Part shown: piece after piece, positions 26,901-34,416 of the stretch
Layout of the letters: each line of letters opens with the position of its first letter
How positions within the stretch are numbered: position 1 is the first letter of the stretch
IMG/VR virus record: IMGVR_UViG_3300021335_000020
Span: 1-55,022 of that record
Reading direction: 5' to 3' (one strand)
Length of the DNA: 55,022 nt
Source of the DNA: a virus
Program-made: the position numbers and the translations under genes
Notes under the pieces: generated by a model
Databases searched by the model: none
What the model was told of the DNA's origin: nothing
What the model saw: only the letters and a program-made list of their open reading frames with translations

Positions 26901-27032
26901 TCATCTAGAATTGGACTATTTAATGACGATAGTCATGATTTCAATGGCTACATTTCTAATCTTAGGATAATTGAAGGTACAGCACTCTATAGTAATTCGT
27001 TTACACCACCAACTAGTGAGTTAAAAGGATAA
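23976..27032 (+). CDS. Lectin-like adhesin with four LamG/concanavalin-type domains, 1018 aa
   Basis: The N-terminal 60 residues contain LYIWNGSGWYNIALINTNPS, a short attachment unit, followed by a cadherin/Ig-like domain (DPEGLDITYTTTTDAGFDG). Four LamG-like domains follow at about residues 205-390, 435-610, 645-805 and 845-1015. Each has an opening YFDGTGDY-type strand, a W[TY]H[IVA]A[LVW] strand and a closing D[LA]R[IF]xxxxxxY segment. LamG folds of this sort bind glycans, so a host surface polysaccharide is a plausible ligand. It lies two bases after the giant fibre and one base before gene 13, placing a lectin at the boundary between fibres and neck genes. Confidence 0.75.
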   Translation: MATYSSVKQAVADAAGVGGSVTTYSTPANLPTSGNEAGDQAFVSSNNRLYIWNGSGWYNIALINTNPSFSSSPDGSYELNTDGTSTTITLVATDPEGLDITYTTTTDAGFDGMATVSNDSSVFTITPLSADSATTSSGNLTFKASDGVNLASAISEFTLMFFIENSNFTSLLTKASGNAGTNSTFTDGSTNGHTVTVSGDAISQAFTPYHPGGYSTHFDGTGDSLQLTTSGDLQAIGRSGTAATIEAWVYLNSAPSSSGTAVYSQGTASSTGGSNIISFEIQQNRTMRGMVNGSYSNTTGCPISTGTVPLKEWTHIALVLNSGTWTLYLNGVADGTATGSYPSGTAHSTAYIGRIFYDAGRTGDMYVRDLRITSTAVYTSAFTSPTAPLTAITNTKLLACHLPYMGDGSTSNYTITANGNTSTERFGPYDYLSYSASTYGSSVYLDGTGDYLQIADHSGFTIDTGDFTAECWIYPTAQKYQPVIFGQWSDPYSWGILLSNDTNGYGRLIFYDTGYRDTTSTTPAPLNQWSHLALVKDGSNATLYLNGKSIATRGSLGSLRNSTAPLTIGANSSGSHPFQGYVADARFVVGSTLYTTNFTPPAAPLSAVTNTQLLVQASPSVYNASGGESKLDLIGNTQSSTAQTKNASSSMYFDGSGDYINLSVDDGFAFGTGDFTIECWAYFTSISDGNLQIIFHTGGTTSSLHFHVDANQLSTGTSNSYKVNESTTFTTNTWYHVAVTRSNGVSYVFRDGVLLGTGTADTTNYTSTGTPRIGANSSGSQLVNGYIEDLRITKGLARYPFIPAKETLTAVSGTDLLVAHASTLTDGSSGGRTLTASGNAAVSSFAPKADMYSLYFDGTNDYVSVPTNSLNGTGNFTLEYWIYMNNTSAFAIIGDMNTSGDGGWQVWWNSSVGQFRMGNDNLSDYEGYAFTNETGKWYHHAWVRDGSTLSFFVDGSKITRTTNVGNMGTTDLADQSSRIGLFNDDSHDFNGYISNLRIIEGTALYSNSFTPPTSELKG

Positions 27033-27787
27033 TGGCAAATCCAAATTCAAGAGATTCTTTAATTGAATACTGTAAGCGGCGTCTTGGTGATCCTGTCATT
27101 GAGATTAATGTTGATGAGGATCAGTTAGAAGATAGACTCGATGAGGCTCTTCAGTATTATCAAGAGTATCATTCTGAATCTACTCTCAGAACATATTTGA
27201 AACACCAAGTTACAGCTGATGATGTAACTAACGAATATATTCCGTTAGCGTCTGATATTACATTTGTATCTAAGATGTTTCCGATTGCAAGTAACTTCTC
27301 AATGTCTAGAAATTTCTTTGATATCAAATATCAAATGATGCTAAATGACATTGCTGACTTACAAAACTTTTCTGGAGACATGGCATATTACGAGCAAATG
27401 CAACAGTATCTTGGTATGCTAGATATGAAATTAAATGGTACACCACAAATACAATTTTCTAGAAAACAAAATAGACTCTATGTCTTTGGTGACTTTCAGG
27501 ATAAAGATATTTTAGAAGGCGATTATATAGTTGCAGAAGTTTATAAGATTATTGATCCGAATACACATACTTCAATATATAATGATATATGGTTAAAAGA
27601 ATATACAACTGCACTTATTAAACAACAATGGGGTGCAAACTTATTAAAATTCGAAGGTATGCAACTTCCAGGTGGCGTTATTCTTAACGGCAGACAAATC
27701 TACGATGATGCAACCGGAGAAATTGAAAGACTGAGAGAAACTATCAGACTTGAACACGAAATGCCGGCTGACTTCTTTGTAGGTTAA
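27032..27787 (+). CDS. 13: Neck protein gp13-like
   Basis: The 251-residue product starts MANPNSRDSLIEYCKRRLGD, continues with EDRLDEALQYYQEYHSE, and later has an IIDPNTHTSIYNDIWLKEY segment, the pattern of the gp13 neck family in T4-like marine phages. T4 gp13 is somewhat longer (309 residues). The family joins the packaged head to the tail with gp14. The ATG overlaps the lectin gene stop by one base. The gene order 13-14-(small ORF)-15 supports the assignment. Confidence 0.85.
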   Translation: MANPNSRDSLIEYCKRRLGDPVIEINVDEDQLEDRLDEALQYYQEYHSESTLRTYLKHQVTADDVTNEYIPLASDITFVSKMFPIASNFSMSRNFFDIKYQMMLNDIADLQNFSGDMAYYEQMQQYLGMLDMKLNGTPQIQFSRKQNRLYVFGDFQDKDILEGDYIVAEVYKIIDPNTHTSIYNDIWLKEYTTALIKQQWGANLLKFEGMQLPGGVILNGRQIYDDATGEIERLRETIRLEHEMPADFFVG

Positions 27788-27788
27788 T

Positions 27789-28655
27789 ATGAGAAATGTT
27801 TACTTTTCTGATAAAGTTAGATCAGAACAAAATCTATATGACGACATAGTCATAGAATCGCTTAAGATCTATGGACAAGATCTCTATTATCTTCCACGCG
27901 ACATCGTAAATAAAGATCCAATCCTAGGCGAAGATGTACCATCTCGTTTTAATTCTTCGTATAAGATCGAAATGTATATCGAAAACGTCGAAGGTTTTGA
28001 CGGTGAAGGAGATCTCTTTACTCGATTTGGTGTAGAGATTAGAGACGAAGCTACATTTATTGTATCTCGTCGTAGATGGAATATGACTATCGGCCAGTAT
28101 GATAATGAGATTGAATCTGAAAGACCGCGCGAAGGTGATCTATTATATCTTCCTATGACAAATAAAATGTTTGAGATCTTACACGTTGAACATGAGCAGC
28201 CATTCTATCAGTTATCTAATTTACCAGTATATAAATTAAGAGCTCAACTGTTCGAATATAACGACGAAGATTTAGATACAGGCATTGAAGTAATTGATGA
28301 AATAGAAACTAAATATGCTTATACATATGTGCTAACTCTTGGTGCAAACGGTGTAATTGAAGTCGGTCAAACAGCTACGCAAACATTCGCTGATGGTACA
28401 ATTATGAGCGGAGAAGTTGCTAAATGGTCAGACTCTGATAATAAGCTACATCTTATTCATGTGGGCGCCAATGATGGTTTATTCCATAACTTTATTACTA
28501 CACAACCTCTTGTTGTAAATGATTCAAGCTATACTGTAACACTGGTAGCAGAAGATAATAAGATTTCTAATAATGAACAAAATGATGATTTCCAGTCAGA
28601 TGCTGCCGGATTCCTAGACTTTACTGAAAATAATCCCTTTGGAGATCCTAGCTAA
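27789..28655 (+). CDS. 14: Neck protein gp14-like
   Basis: The 288-residue protein starts one base after gene 13 ends. Sequence features such as QDLYYLPRDIVNKDPILGED and RRWNMTIGQYDNEIESERP are characteristic of gp14 in T4-like phages. In T4 gp14 works with gp13 at the head-tail joint. The C-terminal 90 residues (from GANGVIEVGQTATQTFADG) form an extra beta region beyond the core. The stop overlaps the next ATG by one base. Confidence 0.85.
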   Translation: MRNVYFSDKVRSEQNLYDDIVIESLKIYGQDLYYLPRDIVNKDPILGEDVPSRFNSSYKIEMYIENVEGFDGEGDLFTRFGVEIRDEATFIVSRRRWNMTIGQYDNEIESERPREGDLLYLPMTNKMFEILHVEHEQPFYQLSNLPVYKLRAQLFEYNDEDLDTGIEVIDEIETKYAYTYVLTLGANGVIEVGQTATQTFADGTIMSGEVAKWSDSDNKLHLIHVGANDGLFHNFITTQPLVVNDSSYTVTLVAEDNKISNNEQNDDFQSDAAGFLDFTENNPFGDPS

Positions 28656-28846
28656 TGTTTAGTCGTAAATGTAAAGAACATCTTAAGGACGTAAATGAAA
28701 GCGGACTACAGCATATGACTCATGCTATAAGCGTTGCCGGCACATTACAAGTTTTAGTTTTTATATTATTAATTCATGCTATCATGCCGTGCTTCTTTAC
28801 AGACACTGCAACTAAAGCTATGAAGAAAATTATAGAGAAACGCTAA
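28655..28846 (+). CDS. Small membrane protein, DUF6356-like, 63 aa
   Basis: The protein has a charged N-terminus with a helix-breaking HLKDVNESGLQHM segment, then a hydrophobic stretch (residues 24-47), HAIMPCFF and a TDTATKAMKKI tail. This HLxxVxEx..H..HA..P..F..T pattern matches the DUF6356 family of about 65 residues, found chiefly in alphaproteobacteria. It is linked to genes 14 and 15 by TAATG overlaps at both ends. The function is unknown. A membrane role during infection or lysis is conceivable, but neither is shown. Confidence 0.65.
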   Translation: MFSRKCKEHLKDVNESGLQHMTHAISVAGTLQVLVFILLIHAIMPCFFTDTATKAMKKIIEKR

Positions 28847-29637
28847 TGTTTGGAACGCATTTCTATCACGAAAAGATTAGAAAGAGTGTATCTATTTTTG
28901 GTGCGCTTTTTAATAACTTATATGTGATACGCAAAAATGCCAGTGGTGGCGTGATTAGCCAAGTTAAAGTACCTTTATCATATGCACCTAAATCTAAATT
29001 TTTAGAAAGATTAGCAGAAAATCCGGACTTAGATAATGATACTCAGGTCGCAGTTAAGCTACCACGCATGTCATTTGAAATGACATCATTAGTATATGAT
29101 CAAACAAGGCAATTAACTAAAGTTTCTAACTTTAATACGATAGGCTCTGCAGTAGAGAACAGACAAAAATTCTATTCTCCTGTTCCTTACACAATTAATT
29201 TTCAGCTAAATGTATATGCTAAAACACAAGATGATGCTTTACAAATTGTAGAACAAATTTTACCTACATTTAATCCACAGTACACAATAACAATTAAACC
29301 TTTTAATACTGAATATCCTACGTTTAAGGAAGATATTCCAGTTGTTATTCAAGGTGTAGGATTTACGGATGACTTTGAAGGATCTTTAGAACAAAGACGC
29401 ACTATTATTTACACATTAGATTTTGAAATGAAAGTGTCATTCTATGGGCCTATAAATACAAAGGATATTATTAGAACTGGTGTCGCAGATGTGTTTCTAC
29501 AGAATGAAAACTTAGATACTACTGATGCAAAATTAGAAAAGATTACAGTCACTCCTAATCCTCTTAATACAATTGGTCTGGCCGATAGTGATTTTGGATT
29601 TACAACAGCTATTGATTTAAGTTTTGATAGTGCATAA
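28846..29637 (+). CDS. 15: Tail sheath stabiliser/completion protein gp15-like
   Basis: The 263-residue product begins MFGTHFYHEKIRKSVSIFGA and contains VPLSYAPKSKFLERL and DDALQIVEQILPTFNPQYT, which line up with T4 gp15 (272 residues; its counterpart includes FQIVEQILPYFQPH). gp15 caps the tail tube and sheath and prepares the tail for head joining. The ATG overlaps the upstream stop (TAATG). Only the N-terminal 210 residues look well conserved. Confidence 0.9.
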   Translation: MFGTHFYHEKIRKSVSIFGALFNNLYVIRKNASGGVISQVKVPLSYAPKSKFLERLAENPDLDNDTQVAVKLPRMSFEMTSLVYDQTRQLTKVSNFNTIGSAVENRQKFYSPVPYTINFQLNVYAKTQDDALQIVEQILPTFNPQYTITIKPFNTEYPTFKEDIPVVIQGVGFTDDFEGSLEQRRTIIYTLDFEMKVSFYGPINTKDIIRTGVADVFLQNENLDTTDAKLEKITVTPNPLNTIGLADSDFGFTTAIDLSFDSA

Positions 29638-29648
29638 AGGCAAATAAT

Positions 29649-30071
29649 ATGTATGAATATAGATGTAAAGTAGTCCACATTGTTGATGGTGATACAGTTG
29701 ATGTTGATATTGATTTAGGATTTGGTGTGTGGATGCATAAAGAAAGAATCCGTTTATTCGGTATTGATACTCCAGAATCACGTACACGTGATCTCGAAGA
29801 AAAAAAATATGGATTAGCTGCTAAAGAGTTTCTAACTGGTATGTTAGATGATGAAGGTGGTATTATTCTAAAGACACATAAAGATGCTGAAGGTAAATTC
29901 GGTAGAATACTTGGAGAGTTATGGCGTACAACAAATTATGCTGATAGGTCTATTAACCAATATATGATTGAAAAACATCATGCAGTTAACTACTATGGTC
30001 AATCAAAAGATGACATAGCTGAGCAACACTTGAAAAACCGTGAATTGGTACAGATTGATGGAAAAGAATGA
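29649..30071 (+). CDS. Staphylococcal-nuclease-like (SNase) enzyme, 140 aa
   Basis: All key SNase residues are visible: VDGDTVDVDID near the start, then RIRLFGIDTPES with R35, D40 and E43, and KFGRILGEL with R86, matching the metal-binding and catalytic residues of thermonuclease. The enzyme class cuts DNA or RNA with calcium. There is no signal peptide, so it should act in the cytoplasm or virion. It lies 11 bases after gene 15, and its end overlaps gene 16 by 14 bases, so it is made with the packaging proteins. Possible roles are host DNA degradation or DNA processing during packaging. Confidence 0.85.
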   Translation: MYEYRCKVVHIVDGDTVDVDIDLGFGVWMHKERIRLFGIDTPESRTRDLEEKKYGLAAKEFLTGMLDDEGGIILKTHKDAEGKFGRILGELWRTTNYADRSINQYMIEKHHAVNYYGQSKDDIAEQHLKNRELVQIDGKE

Positions 30072-30411
30072 TAAAATTAAAAACGATTATGAGTATTCCC
30101 GTGATACTTATTATGAGTTAATTGAAAAAGGTCGCGAATCTTTAGAAGACATGATTGAAGTTGCTCGTGCTTCAGAACATCCTAGAGCATATGAAGTATT
30201 GTCAGGTATGATTAAAAATATATCTGATGTTAATGATAAGCTGATGGATCTAAATAAGAAAAATAAAGACATTACAACTGATAAAGAACCTACACAGATT
30301 GCAGGTTCAACTACAAATAATAATGTTTTTATCGGTTCTACAGCAGAGTTACAAAAAATGCTTAATGATGATGAAGACGATATAATCGATGTCACTCCTG
30401 AATCAAGCTGA
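30058..30411 (+). CDS. 16: Small terminase subunit gp16-like
   Basis: The ATG at 30058 gives 117 residues. An upstream GTG at 30040 is in frame but lies further inside the nuclease gene. The product is a highly charged helical protein with a central ARASEHPRAYEVLSGMIKNI hairpin, the pattern of T4-like small terminases, and an acidic tail (DDEDDIIDVTPESS). T4 gp16 has 164 residues. It stimulates the ATPase of gp17 and recognises DNA. Its 3' end overlaps gene 17 by 23 bases. Confidence 0.85.
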   Translation: MEKNDKIKNDYEYSRDTYYELIEKGRESLEDMIEVARASEHPRAYEVLSGMIKNISDVNDKLMDLNKKNKDITTDKEPTQIAGSTTNNNVFIGSTAELQKMLNDDEDDIIDVTPESS

Positions 30412-31993
30412 ATCTTATTTAGGAAATCCAAATGTTAAACGCGATGGTGTTCAACAAGGATGGACTAAAGAACTAATAAAAGAATACAGAAAGTGTAGTA
30501 GAGATCCTATACACTTTGCTGAAAAATATTGTAAAGTTATATCACTTGATTACGGTTTAGTTCCATTTAAACTATATCCTTATCAAAAGAAAATGTTTAG
30601 GTACTTTAATGAGCATAGGTTTAACATTGTATTGGCATGCCGACAATCAGGCAAATCGATATCAGCATGTGCGTATCTTCTCTGGTTTGCGCTCTTCCAT
30701 TCGGAAAAAACAGTTGCGGTTCTTGCTAACAAAGGGGCAACAGCTCGGGAAATGTTATCTCGTATCACGCTTATGCTTGAAAACATTCCGTTCTTTTTAC
30801 AACCGGGCTGTAAAGCGCTTAATAAAGGATCACTCGAGTTTAGCAATAATAGTAGGATCATTGCTGCTGCCACTAGCGGCAGTTCTATTCGTGGTCTTTC
30901 AGTAAATTTACTTTATCTTGACGAGTTTGCATTTGTGGAGAGAGCTAATGAATTCTATACCTCCACGTACCCTGTTGTATCTGCTGGTAAAGATACAAAA
31001 ATTATCGTTACCTCGACAGCGAATGGCATTGGCAATACTTTCTATAAGATATGGGAAGGAGCCAGTCAGGGAACTAATGAATTTTATCCATTCAGAGTCG
31101 ACTGGTGGGATGTGCCTGGACGAAATGACGAATGGAAAAAACAAACAATAGGTAATACCTCTCAATTACAATTTGATCAAGAGTTTGGAAATACATTTTT
31201 TGGTACAGGTGATACTCTCATTAATGCAGAAACATTAATGAGTTTTAGAGCCAAGCCCTATATAAAAGCTTTAGAGTCAGGAGATCTTTTAGTATATAAT
31301 GAAGTAGTAAAAGATCATGATTATATTATGACTGTTGACGTAAGCAAGGGAAGAGGTCAGGATTATTCTACTTTTAATTTGATCGATATTAGCGTTCGCC
31401 CATTTGCACAGGTTGCTGTATATCGCAATAACACTATCTCTCCTTTACTCTTCCCCAATATTATATATAAGTACGCGAAAGTCTACAACAATGCTTATGT
31501 AGTTATAGAATCGAATGATCAAGGGACCGTCGTATGTAATGGGCTATACCATGATTTAGAATATGAAAATTTACACCTAGAATCTACAGTAAAAGCGAAT
31601 AGAATAGGCATTGAAATTACTCGTAAAACTAAAAGACTTGGCTGTTCTTCAATAAAAGATATACTAGAAAATAATAAATTAGATATTGTTGATGAAGAAA
31701 CTATACTAGAAATTTCTACTTTTGTTGCTAAGGGGCAGTCATACGAAGCTTCAGACGGAAATCATGATGATCTAATGATGAACTTAGTAATGTTTGGTTA
31801 CTTCTCATCTACACAATACTTTGGTGATATGACAGATATTAATTTAAAAGATATGTTATTTAATCAAAGGCTAAAAGAAATCGAAGACGACGTTGTACCA
31901 TTTGGGTTTATTGATGATGCAAGCGATCATATACAGAATTTAGAAAAAGAAGATAATCCATGGGCAATTGAGTATACGAATGAAAACTTCTAA
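30389..31993 (+). CDS. 17: Large terminase gp17-like (ATPase and nuclease)
   Basis: The 534-residue product has a Walker A loop (CRQSGKS, 84-90), Walker B with catalytic glutamate (LLYLDEF, D178-E179) and a coupling motif (VTSTANG, 207-213) in the N-terminal ATPase. The C-terminal RNase-H-like nuclease has TVDVSKGRGQDYS (D317, D325) and NHDDLMMN near residue 458. It is shorter than T4 gp17 (610 residues), mainly at the N-terminus. It drives DNA into the prohead and cuts concatemers. The ATG overlaps gene 16. The gene ends just before a late promoter. Confidence 0.95.
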   Translation: MSLLNQAESYLGNPNVKRDGVQQGWTKELIKEYRKCSRDPIHFAEKYCKVISLDYGLVPFKLYPYQKKMFRYFNEHRFNIVLACRQSGKSISACAYLLWFALFHSEKTVAVLANKGATAREMLSRITLMLENIPFFLQPGCKALNKGSLEFSNNSRIIAAATSGSSIRGLSVNLLYLDEFAFVERANEFYTSTYPVVSAGKDTKIIVTSTANGIGNTFYKIWEGASQGTNEFYPFRVDWWDVPGRNDEWKKQTIGNTSQLQFDQEFGNTFFGTGDTLINAETLMSFRAKPYIKALESGDLLVYNEVVKDHDYIMTVDVSKGRGQDYSTFNLIDISVRPFAQVAVYRNNTISPLLFPNIIYKYAKVYNNAYVVIESNDQGTVVCNGLYHDLEYENLHLESTVKANRIGIEITRKTKRLGCSSIKDILENNKLDIVDEETILEISTFVAKGQSYEASDGNHDDLMMNLVMFGYFSSTQYFGDMTDINLKDMLFNQRLKEIEDDVVPFGFIDDASDHIQNLEKEDNPWAIEYTNENF

Positions 31994-32004
31994 TTTCATA
32001 CTAT

Positions 32005-32012
32005 TATAAATA
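32005..32012 (+). promoter_or_regulatory. T4-type late promoter box for the sheath gene
   Basis: A perfect TATAAATA lies 12 bases after the terminase stop. The transcript would have a leader of about 57 bases, longer than most in this window, before the ATG at 32075. An AAGGAAAA ribosome site precedes that ATG. Confidence 0.7.
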
Positions 32013-32074
32013 ATAGCATATGTGAACAACCGTATTATGATCGCTTATAATTAGTAACCGAAAAGGAAAAAAGT

Positions 32075-33811
32075 ATGGCACTCTTTACACCGTCCGAATC
32101 TCCTGCGGTTGTCGTCAAAGAAATAGATCTGACTGGTGGCGTGCCAAATGTCCAGTCAACTACCGGCGCCATCGTAGGCAATTTCCGTTGGGGTCCAGTA
32201 CAGCAAAGAACATCAATTGCGAATGAAGCGCAGTTGGTAGATACTTTTGCCTCACCAGACACTGTCAACACAATCGATTTCCATAGTGCAGCATATTTTC
32301 TGCGCTATTCTAGCTCAATGCAAGTGGTAAGAGAAGTTACTTCTGTTGCTAAGAATGCTGTCTCGACTACAGGTCAAACAGCTTCAGCTACTCCGCCTGC
32401 AGAGCTGGTTAAAAACGCTGATGATTTTGATGCACAACTTTCTGCATTAGATTCAGATGCTCACACTTTCGTAGCTAAATATCCAGGAATTTTAGGTAAT
32501 AGCTTAAAAATATCTATGTGTCCAGCAAACGACTCAGCGTTTGATGCTTGGACATATAAGTCATCATTCGACGCTGCGCCTGGTACTAGTGCATATGCAA
32601 CTGGTAAAAGTGCAACAGACGATGAAGTACACGTAGCAATTGTAGATGCTAATGGAGAAATAACTGGAACCGCAAACACAGTTCTAGAAACATTCCCATT
32701 CTTATCGCAGGCCTCTGATGCCAAAAATGCAGATGGTACAGTTAACTATGTAAAAGACGCAATTAACGAGCGTTCTTCATATGCATGGATGGTTAACTTT
32801 GATTCTGATTATGGTTTTGGCGGTACAGCTGCTACTAGTGGGAAAGACTTCAATGCATTAACAGCCGCTACAGATTATACCTTTACACAAGGTGTTAACT
32901 CTGCTGCATTAACAACTGCTGAATATGCCACTGGTCATGATCTTTTTGAAGATAAAGACATTGTAGAAGTCGACTTCTTAATTGCACCTGGTATGGGAAC
33001 GACAACTGATCAAACCACAATTGTTAATGACTTGATTAGTACAGCACAATCAACTCGTAAAGATTGTGTAGTTGTTACTTCGCCTGCGCGGGATGATGTA
33101 ATAAATCTTACAAACCCAACATCAATTACAACTAATGTTGTTTCTACTGCTAATACATTTACCAATTCATCTTATTTAATTATGGATGGTAATTATCTTA
33201 AGGTTTATGATAAATATAACGATCAGTATATTCATATTCCTGCTGCATCTTCTACTGCAGGCTTGATGGCTGCAACTGACATTAATAGAGCACCATGGTT
33301 TTCACCTGCAGGTTCTAGACGCGGTCAGTATTTAGGAATTACAGCAATTAGTTGGACTCCAACAAAAGCTCAAAGAGATACTCTTTATAAGGCTAGTGTT
33401 AATCCAATTGCTAATATTCCTGGTCAAGGTGTTATCCTCTTTGGAGACAAGACCAAGTTAAATAGACCATCTGCTTTTGATCGTATTAACGTTCGTAGAT
33501 TGTTCCTCGTACTTGAAAGAGCAATTGGTAGAGCAGCTGAGCAAGTCCTGTTTGAATTCAATGATGAGTTCACAAGAGCAGAATTTGTAAACATCATTGA
33601 GCCTGTATTGAGAGAGATCAAAGGTAGACGTGGTATCACAGACTTTAAGGTTGTTGCTGATGAAACAAACAACACAGCCGAAGTCATTGATCGTAATGAG
33701 TTTATCGCAAGCATCTTCATCAAGCCTGCTCGTTCCATCAACTATGTCACTCTTAACTTTGTGGCAGTTAGAACTGGCGTCGACTTTGAAGAAGTCGTTG
33801 GCACAGTTTAA
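32075..33811 (+). CDS. 18: Contractile tail sheath protein gp18-like
   Basis: The 578-residue product starts with ALFTPSESPAVVVKEIDLTG and continues TGAIVGNFRWGPVQQRTSIA, matching the gp18 pattern of GKFQWGP followed by a NEVDLVNTF-like helix. The C-terminal domain (LFLVLERAIGRAAEQVLFEF to SINYVTLNFVAVRTGVDFEE) is the conserved sheath fold that interlocks neighbouring subunits. It is slightly shorter than T4 gp18 (659 residues), with the difference in the protruding domains. The sheath contracts to drive the tube through the envelope. It is followed by the tube gene after 14 bases. Confidence 0.95.
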   Translation: MALFTPSESPAVVVKEIDLTGGVPNVQSTTGAIVGNFRWGPVQQRTSIANEAQLVDTFASPDTVNTIDFHSAAYFLRYSSSMQVVREVTSVAKNAVSTTGQTASATPPAELVKNADDFDAQLSALDSDAHTFVAKYPGILGNSLKISMCPANDSAFDAWTYKSSFDAAPGTSAYATGKSATDDEVHVAIVDANGEITGTANTVLETFPFLSQASDAKNADGTVNYVKDAINERSSYAWMVNFDSDYGFGGTAATSGKDFNALTAATDYTFTQGVNSAALTTAEYATGHDLFEDKDIVEVDFLIAPGMGTTTDQTTIVNDLISTAQSTRKDCVVVTSPARDDVINLTNPTSITTNVVSTANTFTNSSYLIMDGNYLKVYDKYNDQYIHIPAASSTAGLMAATDINRAPWFSPAGSRRGQYLGITAISWTPTKAQRDTLYKASVNPIANIPGQGVILFGDKTKLNRPSAFDRINVRRLFLVLERAIGRAAEQVLFEFNDEFTRAEFVNIIEPVLREIKGRRGITDFKVVADETNNTAEVIDRNEFIASIFIKPARSINYVTLNFVAVRTGVDFEEVVGTV

Positions 33812-33825
33812 CATAGGAGAAAACA

Positions 33826-34362
33826 ATGGCAGTATTAGGAGTTGATGACTTCAAATCAAAGCTGAGAGGCGGTGGTGCTAGACCTAATCTATTCAAAGCC
33901 ACTATTAACTTCCCAGCTTATGCAGGTGGAGATCCTGAATTAACATCTTTCTTGTGTGAAGCAGCACAGCTTCCTGGCTCTACAATGGGTACAATTGTTG
34001 TACCTTTCCGTGGACGTCAGCTGAAAATGGCTGGTGATCGTACATTCGCAGAATGGACAGTCACTATCATTAATGACACAGACTTTGCAGTACGTAATTC
34101 AATGGAAAGATGGATGAATGGAATGAATGCACATTCGGCTAACACCGGATTAGCTTCTCCAATTGCATATGAAGCAGATCTAAAAATTGAACAGCTTGAC
34201 AGAGCCGGAGAATCAGTAAAGCAATACACCTTTAGAGGTGCATTCCCTACAGACCTTTCACCTATTGAGGTCAATTACGGATCTACGGATGAAATCGAAA
34301 GATTCACTACAACGTTCCAGTATCAGTACTTTGATTCTGAGAATCCGCTTACTACAAGCTAA
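33826..34362 (+). CDS. 19: Tail tube protein gp19-like
   Basis: The 178-residue product has the tube-fold pattern: an N-terminal FKATINFPAYAGGD strand, EAAQLPGSTMGTIVVPFRGR, then WTVTIINDTDFAVRNSMERW. The length is close to T4 gp19 (163 residues). Six-subunit rings stack to form the DNA channel. The ribosome site TAGGAGA is strong. A second protein of the same fold occurs at 47097. The stop is followed directly by a late-promoter-like box. Confidence 0.95.
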   Translation: MAVLGVDDFKSKLRGGGARPNLFKATINFPAYAGGDPELTSFLCEAAQLPGSTMGTIVVPFRGRQLKMAGDRTFAEWTVTIINDTDFAVRNSMERWMNGMNAHSANTGLASPIAYEADLKIEQLDRAGESVKQYTFRGAFPTDLSPIEVNYGSTDEIERFTTTFQYQYFDSENPLTTS

Positions 34363-34370
34363 GATAAATA
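34363..34370 (+). promoter_or_regulatory. Variant late promoter box GATAAATA
   Basis: The box differs from TATAAATA at the first base and begins right after the gene 19 stop. The predicted start, about 6 bases on, coincides with the hairpin at 34375, the same layout as at 15251-15292. Confidence 0.5.
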
Positions 34371-34374
34371 ATAA

Positions 34375-34399
34375 GTGGAGGCGGGTTATCTGCCTCCAC
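34375..34399 (+). terminator. Perfect 8-bp hairpin between genes 19 and 20
   Basis: GTGGAGGC (34375-34382) pairs with GCCTCCAC (34392-34399) around a 9-base loop. Only TAAATTT follows, with no long T-run. It could slow transcription after gene 19, or form the 5' end of the gene 20 late mRNA. The ribosome site GGAG at 34407 lies just outside the stem. Confidence 0.55.
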
Positions 34400-34416
34400 T
34401 AAATTTGGAGATAAGT

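Noticed and set aside
30040-30057. GTG at 30040 as the start of gene 16
   Set aside because: ATG at 30058 is in frame, and the extra six residues look like out-of-frame nuclease sequence.
34375-34416. GTG at 34375 as a longer start for gene 20
   Set aside because: It lies in a hairpin and lacks a ribosome site, while ATG at 34417 has GGAG upstream.
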